18,426 bases of DNA from Bacteroidaceae bacterium (lineage in GTDB: Bacteria > Bacteroidota > Bacteroidia > Bacteroidales > Bacteroidaceae), in the NCBI GenBank assembly GCA_028707655.1, contig JAQWAN010000009.1:1-18426 (forward strand). The letters run 5' to 3'. Position 1 is the stretch's first letter. Each line of letters opens with the position of its first letter. Both the position numbers and the translations under genes were made by a program. Below the pieces are notes generated by a model. That model saw only the letters and a list, made by a program, of their open reading frames with translations. It did not search any database and was not told the origin of the DNA. This document shows, piece by piece, positions 12,582-18,426 of this stretch.

Positions 12582-13487
12582 TTATTTAGTAGGTTCAATA
12601 TGAATGCCAATATGGGTCTTTTCTCCAAACCTTTCTTTTATTTTATTCTCCACTTGAATGCTCTTCTGATGTGCTTCCGTTAAGCTAGATGTACCATTCA
12701 TTCGGACATGTACCTCTATGGCATAGTTGTTACCAATGCGTCGTGTACGTAGCTGATGTGGTTCAGAAACACCATCGCAGGAGAGTATAATAGCGATGAT
12801 CTCATTTTCAATATCGTCGGATAGTGATTTCTCTAATAACTCCTGTGTGCAGGGCTTGGATAGCTCATAGGCTATTTTGATGATATATAGGCTGACAACA
12901 AGCGCTGCTATTGGATCTAGTATGCACCATTTCTCTCCTAGTAGAATAGCTCCACCAATACCTAGTGTTGTACCAAGCGAGGATAAAGCATCACTCCTAT
13001 GGTGCCATGCATTTGCTATAACCGCCTTCGAAATCAATTGTTTTCCTTTGAAAAGCGTGTACCGATATAGCACCTCTTTGGTCAGCATAGAGATTAATGC
13101 CATCCAAAGGGCAATCATGCCTGGCGATTCGATCTTTTTTCCTTCAAAAAAGGCATGAATAAGGGTAGCACTGTTCCAGAACAGTCCGATGCCCACTATC
13201 GCTAATGCTACTCCAATGAGTAGGGTGGCTAGTGTTTCATATTTGCCATGTCCATAATCGTGGTCTTTATCTTGTGGTTTATACGAGATACGTACAAATA
13301 GCACCACGATAATATCCGTAATAAAGTCGGACAGTGAATGAATGGCATCCGCAATCATAGCAGCACTATTTCCTAAGATTCCTGCTGCTAATTTCAATAA
13401 AGTTAATAGTATATTCACCAAGCTACCCAAAAGTGTTACTTGGTAGATTGCCTGCTCTTTATTTTTATCTGTCATAGAGGTGCTCAT
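12582..13487 (-). CDS. Cation diffusion facilitator (CDF) family metal transporter
   Basis: This membrane antiporter exports divalent metal ions, probably Zn, in exchange for protons. It has six predicted helices in about 205 residues, followed by a cytoplasmic CDF dimerisation domain of about 95 residues. Metal site A is H50-x3-D54 (HSLSD, helix 2) and H162-x3-D166 (HHRSD, helix 5). This HD-HD arrangement is usual for zinc-selective members, while E. coli FieF has DD-HD. The cytosolic domain contains EPHQLRTRRIGNNYAIEVHVRMNG and ends THIGIHIEP. A -7 box ends just 5 nt before the first ATG (13487), so the second in-frame Met (13475, giving MTDKNKEQ) may be the real start. It is first of three closely spaced minus-strand genes; the metal link to the other two is unclear. 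Confidence 0.9.
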   Translation of the reverse strand: MSTSMTDKNKEQAIYQVTLLGSLVNILLTLLKLAAGILGNSAAMIADAIHSLSDFITDIIVVLFVRISYKPQDKDHDYGHGKYETLATLLIGVALAIVGIGLFWNSATLIHAFFEGKKIESPGMIALWMALISMLTKEVLYRYTLFKGKQLISKAVIANAWHHRSDALSSLGTTLGIGGAILLGEKWCILDPIAALVVSLYIIKIAYELSKPCTQELLEKSLSDDIENEIIAIILSCDGVSEPHQLRTRRIGNNYAIEVHVRMNGTSSLTEAHQKSIQVENKIKERFGEKTHIGIHIEPTK

Positions 13488-13492
13488 ACTTG

Positions 13493-13500
13493 CAAAGATA
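13493..13500 (-). promoter_or_regulatory. Candidate -7 box of the CDF-SDR-PAP2 operon
   Basis: Plus-strand CAAAGATA reads TATCTTTG on the minus strand, identical to the box of the small-RNA cassettes. It lies 5 nt before the first possible ATG, so the mRNA would be leaderless or would begin translation at the second Met at 13475. No -33 TTTG was found at the expected distance. Confidence 0.5.
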
Positions 13501-13585
13501 ATGTATTTTTTCTATTTTGTTACGCGTAATACATTTAATTGTGTTCCTTTCGCTTTTTTTTAAGTAATGCGAGAAATATCTCCGC

Positions 13586-13593
13586 TAATTTTG
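13586..13593 (+). promoter_or_regulatory. Candidate -7 box of rnr
   Basis: TAATTTTG matches TAnnTTTG 38 nt before ATG 13632. This places the in-frame upstream extension (open back to 13539) in non-transcribed DNA and supports 13632 as the start. No good -33 element is visible. Confidence 0.42.
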
Positions 13594-13631
13594 TTTTCTT
13601 TGTATATGGATATTTTTTTAAAATTAGAATT

Positions 13632-15800
13632 ATGACAAAGCCAAAGGGAAAAAAAGCAGGAAAAAGCATGAATAAAAGTAAACTCATCTCTTTATTGATG
13701 GATTTATTTCAAAAAAGACCAGGAGAAGATATGAGCCTGCGCTATATTTTTTCTGAACTGCGGTTAACCACGCATCCGCTAAAGATGCTTTGTACAGATA
13801 TTTTATATGAAATGGTAGAGGATGCCTATTTATGTAAATTAGAGAATCATCATTATCGTTTAAACAGTAGTACAGCATCTAGTGAATCTTTGATAGAGGG
13901 TGTTTTTCGTCGCAAGCGAAACGGCTCTCATCTATTTGAGCCTGCTGATGGTAGTGAATCGGTTCCTGTAGCAGAACGTAACTCGTTGCATGCTATGAAT
14001 GGTGACCGAGTGGAGGTGGCCTATTTTACGGAACGTGCAGGAAAAGAGGTAGAAGGAGAGGTTGTCCGAATTACAGAAAGAGCCGATGGGCATTTTATTG
14101 GTACACTAGATGTAACCAAGTCGTTTGCTTTTTTGCAGACAGAAAACAGAACCTTATCTAACGATATATTTATTCCCAGAGAGAAATTAAAGGGTGGTAA
14201 GACAGGCGATAAGGCTGTTGTAAGAATTCTTGAATGGCCCGAAAACGCTAAGAATCCATTAGGAGAGGTGATTGATATTTTAGGTGCCAGTGGTGATAAT
14301 ACAACCGAGATGCACGCTATATTAGCAGAATATGGTTTACCCTATAAATACCCAGCTGCAGTAGAAGCAGCAGCTGAAGCTATCTCCGATGTTATTACAC
14401 CAGAGGAGATAAAAGATAGAGAAGATTTCCGAAAGATAACCACTTTCACCATTGACCCTAAGGATGCAAAAGATTTTGATGATGCCCTTTCTATTCGTCG
14501 TTTAGATGAGGATACATGGGAGATAGGTGTGCACATTGCAGATGTAACGCATTATGTAAAAGAGGGCGATATTATCGACCAAGAAGCAGCCAAACGTGCT
14601 ACTTCTGTTTATTTAGTAGATCGTACCATCCCTATGTTGCCAGAACGTTTATGTAATCAGATCTGTTCTCTCCGCCCTAATGAAGAGAAGATGGCCTATT
14701 CTGCTATTTTTGATATAGACAATGCAGGCGAAGTGAAGAAATCGCGTATTGTACATACCGTGATCAATTCCGATAGACGTTTCACCTATGAAGAGGCGCA
14801 AGAGATTATTGAAACCGGGAAAGGCGATTTTGCTGAAGAGGTGTTGAAGCTAAATGAATTAGCTCAGATTATTCGTCAGAAACGTTTTGATGCAGGTGCC
14901 ATAAGTTTTGAACGCGCAGAGATGCGTTTTGAAATAGATGAAAACGGTAAGCCGTTGGGTGTCTATCTCAAAGAATCGAAAGAGGCTAATAAGTTAGTCG
15001 AAGAGTTTATGCTATTGGCCAATCGTACGGTAGCAGAGAGTGTAGGTAAACCTGGTCGTGGTAGAAAACCAAAGGTCTTTCCTTATCGTATACACGATTT
15101 ACCAGACCCCGAAAAGCTAGAGAACTTATCGCATTTTATAGCTCGTTTTGGTTATAAGATTCGTACAACAGGCGATAAATTAGCCATTTCTAAGTCCATC
15201 AATCAATTATTGGCCCAAGTAAAAGGCGCCAAAGAGGAGGCTTTAGTGTCTACTATCTCTATCCGTTCTATGCAAAAAGCACGCTATACGGTGAACAATG
15301 TGGGACATTATGGATTAGCTTTTGATTTCTATACCCATTTTACTTCCCCTATTCGTCGTTATCCCGATATGTTAGTACACCGATTATTAACGAAATATAA
15401 GAATGGTGGAAAAAGTGTGGCAGCCGATAAATACGAAGAGCTATGCGAACATAGTTCCTCCATGGAGCAAATAGCAGCTAATGCAGAGCGTTCCTCTATT
15501 AAATACAAACAAGTAGAGTATATGCAGAGTCGTTTAGGCGAGGTATACGAAGGGGTTATCTCCGGTATTACAGAATGGGGATTATATGTAGAGATTAATG
15601 AGAATAAATGCGAGGGAATGATTCCTATTCGTAATCTAGATGATGATTATTATGCCTTTGAAGAGAAAAATTATTGTCTACGTGGCCGTTCAAAAAACCG
15701 CGTATACGGTCTTGGCGACCCTATAACGATTCGTGTAGCAAGTGCCAATCTAGAAAAGAGACAGCTGGATTTTGCCTTAGCAGAGAAGCCTAAGAAATAG
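13632..15800 (+). CDS. rnr: Ribonuclease R
   Basis: RNase R is a processive 3'-5' exoribonuclease that degrades structured RNA and takes part in rRNA and mRNA turnover. The 722-residue protein has a basic N-terminus (TKPKGKKAGKS), a winged-helix RNase R domain (about 13-75) and cold-shock OB folds. The RNB catalytic domain follows, with D275-P-K-D278-A-K-D281-F-D283-D284, the Mg-binding aspartate cluster. FTSPIRRYPDMLVHR lies near 570-585, and the C-terminal S1 domain runs from about 635 to 715 (GEVYEGVISGITEWGLYVEI). I chose ATG 13632 because it follows a -7 box and gives the normal lysine-rich start; upstream in-frame codons are hydrophobic and unlike the family. ATG 13668 is a second option. 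It is monocistronic, ending in a strong hairpin. Confidence 0.96.
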   Translation: MTKPKGKKAGKSMNKSKLISLLMDLFQKRPGEDMSLRYIFSELRLTTHPLKMLCTDILYEMVEDAYLCKLENHHYRLNSSTASSESLIEGVFRRKRNGSHLFEPADGSESVPVAERNSLHAMNGDRVEVAYFTERAGKEVEGEVVRITERADGHFIGTLDVTKSFAFLQTENRTLSNDIFIPREKLKGGKTGDKAVVRILEWPENAKNPLGEVIDILGASGDNTTEMHAILAEYGLPYKYPAAVEAAAEAISDVITPEEIKDREDFRKITTFTIDPKDAKDFDDALSIRRLDEDTWEIGVHIADVTHYVKEGDIIDQEAAKRATSVYLVDRTIPMLPERLCNQICSLRPNEEKMAYSAIFDIDNAGEVKKSRIVHTVINSDRRFTYEEAQEIIETGKGDFAEEVLKLNELAQIIRQKRFDAGAISFERAEMRFEIDENGKPLGVYLKESKEANKLVEEFMLLANRTVAESVGKPGRGRKPKVFPYRIHDLPDPEKLENLSHFIARFGYKIRTTGDKLAISKSINQLLAQVKGAKEEALVSTISIRSMQKARYTVNNVGHYGLAFDFYTHFTSPIRRYPDMLVHRLLTKYKNGGKSVAADKYEELCEHSSSMEQIAANAERSSIKYKQVEYMQSRLGEVYEGVISGITEWGLYVEINENKCEGMIPIRNLDDDYYAFEEKNYCLRGRSKNRVYGLGDPITIRVASANLEKRQLDFALAEKPKK

Positions 15801-15806
15801 TAATAG

Positions 15807-15853
15807 AAAAAAAGGCCCCGTTCTAAGTTATTGCTTGGAGCGGGGCCTTTTTG
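15807..15853. terminator. Bidirectional terminator shared by rnr and the small minus-strand ORF
   Basis: GGCCCCG (15814-15820) pairs with CGGGGCC (15841-15847). The stem continues inward through TTCTAAG/CTTGGAG with two G-U pairs to a 6-nt loop, and it is flanked by seven A on the left and five T on the right. It therefore works as a terminator on both strands: 7 nt after the rnr stop on plus, and 14 nt after the stop of the 43-codon ORF on minus. Confidence 0.92.
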
Positions 15854-15866
15854 TGTTTATTTTGTT

Positions 15867-15998
15867 TTATTTGACTCGTCTGTTCAATTGGTTGTTTGAT
15901 TTCTCGAGGCGCGACTTTCCTTTTCGTTTGCCAGACGCTGGTTTACTCTTATTTGTCTCTTTTTTTGCAGATACAAACGGATTGGTTTTTTTCTTCAT
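15867..15998 (-). CDS. Hypothetical 43-residue lysine/arginine-rich protein
   Basis: An ATG at 15998 opens a 43-codon frame on the minus strand, ending in TAA just before a terminator with a minus-strand T7 tail. The product starts MKKKTNPFVSAKKETNKSKP and ends LNRRVK. About a third of its residues are Lys or Arg, it has no Cys or Trp, and it is predicted to be disordered and strongly basic. Such small proteins often bind RNA or DNA or sit on ribosomes, but I recognise no family. In favour: a clean start, a stop just before the bidirectional hairpin, and the only coding-like stretch in this 442-nt gap. Against: no clear promoter or ribosome binding site, and A-rich DNA yields Lys-rich frames by chance. 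The longer plus-strand frame across it (15835-16116) is low-complexity hydrophobic and begins inside the terminator. Confidence 0.5.
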   Translation of the reverse strand: MKKKTNPFVSAKKETNKSKPASGKRKGKSRLEKSNNQLNRRVK

Positions 15999-16208
15999 GC
16001 GTTCTATTATTTCTATACAATTATCGGCTACGAAATTACAAACTTTTACGCGATTCCTCTCTTTGTTTTTACTTTTCTTCCACTATTCTATTCCTTCCGA
16101 GGGCTCAACTCCTTGAATAGGAGTGAAAAGAGTAGATTAAAAGTCTATTATTTAAGAACTTTAGGAAAGAAAAAGGAGTTCAATCGCATGATTTATAGGG
16201 TAAATAGT
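15999..16208. other. Intergenic DNA upstream of cysE
   Basis: This is pyrimidine-rich on the plus strand. One small hairpin is visible: ACTCCT (16108-16113) with AGGAGT (16119-16124) and a TGAAT loop, without a T tract. No gene is supported here beyond the leader regions of the two flanking genes. Confidence 0.4.
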
Positions 16209-16216
16209 TAACTTTG
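16209..16216 (+). promoter_or_regulatory. Candidate -7 box of cysE
   Basis: TAACTTTG is an exact TAnnTTTG match 26 nt before ATG 16243. No TTTG is seen 17-23 nt further upstream, so the -33 half is missing or degenerate. Confidence 0.5.
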
Positions 16217-16242
16217 CAGCCAAACTAGTTGATAAAAAAATA

Positions 16243-17136
16243 ATGAGTTGTTCTTCTACTCCAGCACAATTAAGTAAGATTGTTGACGAATTGTGTGACT
16301 TACATGCTTGCAAATATCTGTTTCACTCTAATCTTTTGGGAGGCAGATGCCCTTCTGGTATCTCATTGGAGTCCTTGGTCTTATTGTCGCGTGAACTGTT
16401 TTTCCCAGGCTTTTATGGAGAAGAACGGATTTGTGAGGAAACCCTAAACTACCATACGGGAGTAAAATGTGTGGAAATGTATAATCTACTGCGCGAACAG
16501 TTTGCAGCTGGTTATCGGTTTGGTTTGCGTGAACAAGATACGGAATTGTCTGACGAAGAGATTAAGGCACGTGCAGATAAAGCAGCCATTGAGGTCTTAA
16601 AAGAGTTCCCACGTATTCGTAAAATATTAGCCACCGATGTGTTGGCCGCTTATAATGCTGATCCTGCAGCAACCTCTCTTTCTGAGGTGGTTTTATGCTA
16701 TCCCGCCATTCGTGCTATTACTAACTATCGTTTAGCACATGCTATCTATAAAATAGGCGTCCCTATTATTCCCCGTATTATTACAGAAATAGCGCATTCA
16801 GAAACCGGTATCGATATCCATCCTGCTGCGCAGATTGGTTCGAGCTTTACCATCGACCATGGCACAGGTGTTGTTATTGGTGCCACTACTATCATAGGCG
16901 ACCGTGTAAAACTATACCAAGGTGTTACATTGGGTGCACGTAGTTTCCCGCTAAACGATGCGGGTAATCCTATAAAAGGTGTTGCTCGTCATCCTATACT
17001 TGAAGATGGCGTGGTGGTTTATTCTAATGCAACCATACTCGGGCGTATCACTATTGGACACGATGCAGTGATAGGTGGTAATATCTGGTTAACGCACGAT
17101 GTAGAACCTAATGAACGTCTAATACAACGAAAATAA
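16243..17136 (+). CDS. cysE: Serine O-acetyltransferase
   Basis: CysE transfers acetyl from acetyl-CoA to L-serine, giving O-acetylserine, the first committed step of cysteine synthesis. The 297-residue protein has a helical N-terminal domain of about 180 residues. A left-handed beta-helix of hexapeptide repeats follows, with GIDIHPAAQIG (189-199), FTIDHGTGVVIG (202-213; H206 is the expected catalytic base), VARHP (247-251) and ILGRITIGHDAVIGGN (265-280). The C-terminus, NERLIQRK, is short. It lacks an obvious regulatory tail ending in Ile, so the cysteine-synthase docking tail of E. coli CysE may be absent. A -7 box precedes it. The methyltransferase gene starts 42 nt downstream and may be cotranscribed. 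Confidence 0.93.
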   Translation: MSCSSTPAQLSKIVDELCDLHACKYLFHSNLLGGRCPSGISLESLVLLSRELFFPGFYGEERICEETLNYHTGVKCVEMYNLLREQFAAGYRFGLREQDTELSDEEIKARADKAAIEVLKEFPRIRKILATDVLAAYNADPAATSLSEVVLCYPAIRAITNYRLAHAIYKIGVPIIPRIITEIAHSETGIDIHPAAQIGSSFTIDHGTGVVIGATTIIGDRVKLYQGVTLGARSFPLNDAGNPIKGVARHPILEDGVVVYSNATILGRITIGHDAVIGGNIWLTHDVEPNERLIQRK

Positions 17137-17155
17137 AAACATTTAATAATTAATA

Positions 17156-17169
17156 TAGTGCATGCACTA
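17156..17169. repeat. 14-bp palindrome between cysE and the methyltransferase gene
   Basis: TAGTGCATGCACTA is a perfect palindrome 10 nt before the methyltransferase ATG. It could fold near the ribosome binding region or bind a regulator. It also contains the GTG at 17158, an in-frame but less likely start. Confidence 0.4.
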
Positions 17170-17178
17170 AAAAATAAC

Positions 17179-18369
17179 ATGGAACAATATACGCTAATAG
17201 CTAAAACCTTTCAAGGATTAGAAGAAATTCTTGCTCAAGAATTGATTAATCTTGGCGCAAATGATGTAGAGATAGGACGACGCATGGTTTCGTTCAAAGG
17301 GGATAAACAAATGATGTATAAGGCTAATTTTTGTCTGCGCACCGCTATTCGTGTTTTAAAACCCATCGCTACCTTTAAGGCTAAGAATCCGGATGAAGTA
17401 TATGATAAGGTGAAAAATTCCATTAAATGGGATGAACTACTCGACTTAAGTCAATCTTTCTCTATCGATGCTGTTGTCTTTTCAAAGGAGTTTAGACACT
17501 CTAAATTTGTGGCCTATCGTGTGAAAGATGCTATTGCAGACTACTTTATCGAGAAACAGGGCAAACGTCCTTCTGTAAGCATTACCAATCCCGATTTGCG
17601 TATTAACATCCATATCTCAGAGGAGTATTGCACCCTATCTTTAGATAGTTCGGGCGAGTCACTTCATCGTAGAGGTTATCGTCAAGAAGCGGTGGAAGCA
17701 CCACTTAATGAAGTGATGGCTGCTGGTATGATTTTGATGACCGGCTGGAAAGGGGAGACCGACTTTATTGACCCTATGTCAGGATCGGGTACTATTGCTA
17801 TTGAGGCCGCATTGATTGCCCGTAACATTTGGCCTGGTGTCTTTAGAAAGACATTTGGTTTTGAGAAATGGAAAGATTTTGACGCAGAAATGTTCGATGA
17901 TATCTACAATGATGATAGTAGTGAACGCGAGTTTGAGCATCATGTTTATGCATATGACAACGATCCTAAAGCTATCTCTATTGCTACCCATAATGTAAAA
18001 GCAGCTGGTGTGAGTAAAGATGTTGTTTTAAAACTACAATCTTTCCAACATTTTGAGCAACCTACAGAAAAGGCTATCCTTGTTTCTAATCCACCATATG
18101 GTGAGCGAATCTCTACTCCTAATCTTTTGGAATTGTATAACATGATTGGTGAGCGTTTGAAACATGCGTTTGTAGGTGGATCGGCTTGGATTTTGAGTTA
18201 TCGCGAAGAGTGTTTTGATCAAATTGGTTTGAAACCCTCTACACGTCGTCCTTTAAACAATGGTTCTTTGGTTTGTGAGTTTAGAGAATATAGAATATTC
18301 GATGGTAAACTTAAAGTATTTAAGGAGAATAGTAATAATCAAAACAACTCTTCTCATGATGAAAACTAA
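17179..18369 (+). CDS. THUMP-domain RNA (guanine-N2) methyltransferase, RlmL-type
   Basis: This SAM-dependent enzyme probably methylates guanine N2 in 23S rRNA. The 396-residue protein begins with a ferredoxin-like plus THUMP RNA-binding region (about 1-160). A class I methyltransferase domain follows, with motif I FIDPMSGSGTIAIEAAL (D198-P-M-S-G-S-G-T205) and the amino-methylating motif IV NPPYG (304-308). E. coli RlmKL is about 700 residues and fuses a second methyltransferase; here only the RlmL half is present, as in the Gram-positive YpsC group. Databases often mislabel the NPPY proteins as N6-adenine DNA methylases. I chose ATG 17179 (MEQYTLIAKTFQGLEEILAQEL); GTG 17158 is in frame but lies in a palindrome and adds seven atypical residues. 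Its last 14 nt overlap the next gene. Confidence 0.9.
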   Translation: MEQYTLIAKTFQGLEEILAQELINLGANDVEIGRRMVSFKGDKQMMYKANFCLRTAIRVLKPIATFKAKNPDEVYDKVKNSIKWDELLDLSQSFSIDAVVFSKEFRHSKFVAYRVKDAIADYFIEKQGKRPSVSITNPDLRINIHISEEYCTLSLDSSGESLHRRGYRQEAVEAPLNEVMAAGMILMTGWKGETDFIDPMSGSGTIAIEAALIARNIWPGVFRKTFGFEKWKDFDAEMFDDIYNDDSSEREFEHHVYAYDNDPKAISIATHNVKAAGVSKDVVLKLQSFQHFEQPTEKAILVSNPPYGERISTPNLLELYNMIGERLKHAFVGGSAWILSYREECFDQIGLKPSTRRPLNNGSLVCEFREYRIFDGKLKVFKENSNNQNNSSHDEN

Positions 18370-18426
18370 CGTAACACTTGTTGTTTTCTTGATCTTCACC
18401 TGTATGGGACTAGCTACAGCACAGTC
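18356..18426 (+). CDS. Start of a secreted protein (3' end outside window)
   Basis: ATG ATG at 18356-18361 opens a frame that runs to the window edge, reading MMKTNVTLVVFLIFTCMGLATAQ. This is a classic signal peptide: Lys near the start, a hydrophobic core, and a likely cleavage before the final Gln. It overlaps the methyltransferase stop by 14 nt in another frame, so coupling is likely. Only 23 codons are visible, so the product cannot be read directly. In Bacteroides a dipeptidyl peptidase IV (S9 family) often follows this methyltransferase, so that is a guess from gene order alone. Confidence 0.6.
   Translation, partial: MMKTNVTLVVFLIFTCMGLATAQ

Noticed and set aside
13539..13631. Upstream extension of rnr by 31 codons
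   Set aside because: The added residues are hydrophobic and unlike RNase R N-termini, and a -7 promoter box lies inside the extension at 13586-13593.
15835..16116. 93-codon plus-strand frame after rnr
   Set aside because: It begins inside the rnr terminator hairpin, reads as low-complexity Phe/Leu/Ser, and covers the antisense strand of the more credible basic minus-strand ORF.
16108..16124. Hairpin ACTCCT/AGGAGT before cysE as a terminator or riboswitch
   Set aside because: It has only 6 bp and no T tract, and it lies upstream of the predicted cysE transcript start, so it would not be in the mRNA.
17158..17178. GTG start for the methyltransferase
   Set aside because: It sits in a perfect palindrome, and the ATG at 17179 gives the typical MEQYTLIAKTFQGLEE start.

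Overview
The window looks like core chromosome of a Bacteroidales bacterium (Bacteroides/Parabacteroides/Dysgonomonas-like). The GC content is low, most starts lack a clear Shine-Dalgarno site, and at least seven starts are preceded by the Bacteroidetes -7 box TAnnTTTG. The gene set also fits: a type-B frdCAB fumarate reductase, parE next to coaD, U32-thioesterase-dprA, and cysE next to a THUMP methyltransferase. I see no tRNA, rRNA, CRISPR, transposase or phage gene.

Layout. 1-1488: 3' part of parE, overlapped by coaD. 1535-2228 (minus): a secreted PAP2 phosphatase with its own terminator. 2250-5938: frdCAB, with a full Bacteroidetes promoter, two perfect palindromes upstream of it and a strong terminator. 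6128-10441: a segment bounded by two almost identical ~146-bp cassettes in inverted orientation. Each cassette carries a promoter, a ~65-nt transcribed stretch and an intrinsic terminator, so each looks like a stand-alone small-RNA gene, and both fire inward. Between them lie dusB (minus) and, divergently, a U32-family protein, a hotdog thioesterase and dprA. 10604-13487 (minus): an operon-like trio of CDF metal transporter, extended SDR and polytopic PAP2/Aur1-like protein. 13632-15800: rnr. A short basic ORF runs convergently to rnr and shares its terminator. 16243-18426: cysE, a THUMP-domain rRNA methyltransferase, and the first codons of a secreted protein.

How the genes work together. 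frdCAB encodes the membrane fumarate reductase that ends anaerobic respiration and makes succinate. coaD, cysE and the thioesterase belong to CoA, cysteine and acyl-CoA metabolism. dusB, the U32 protein, rnr and the methyltransferase act on RNA. parE and dprA handle DNA. The SDR plus Aur1-like PAP2 pair suggests lipid or polyprenol head-group chemistry, but that is inference.

The least explained feature is the inverted pair of small-RNA cassettes. Their transcribed parts are identical over 84 nt, while the 53 nt upstream carry all 6 substitutions. The layout (Bacteroidetes promoter at one end, intrinsic terminator at the other) is like that described for the Bacteroidales-1 RNA motif, but I could not test membership.
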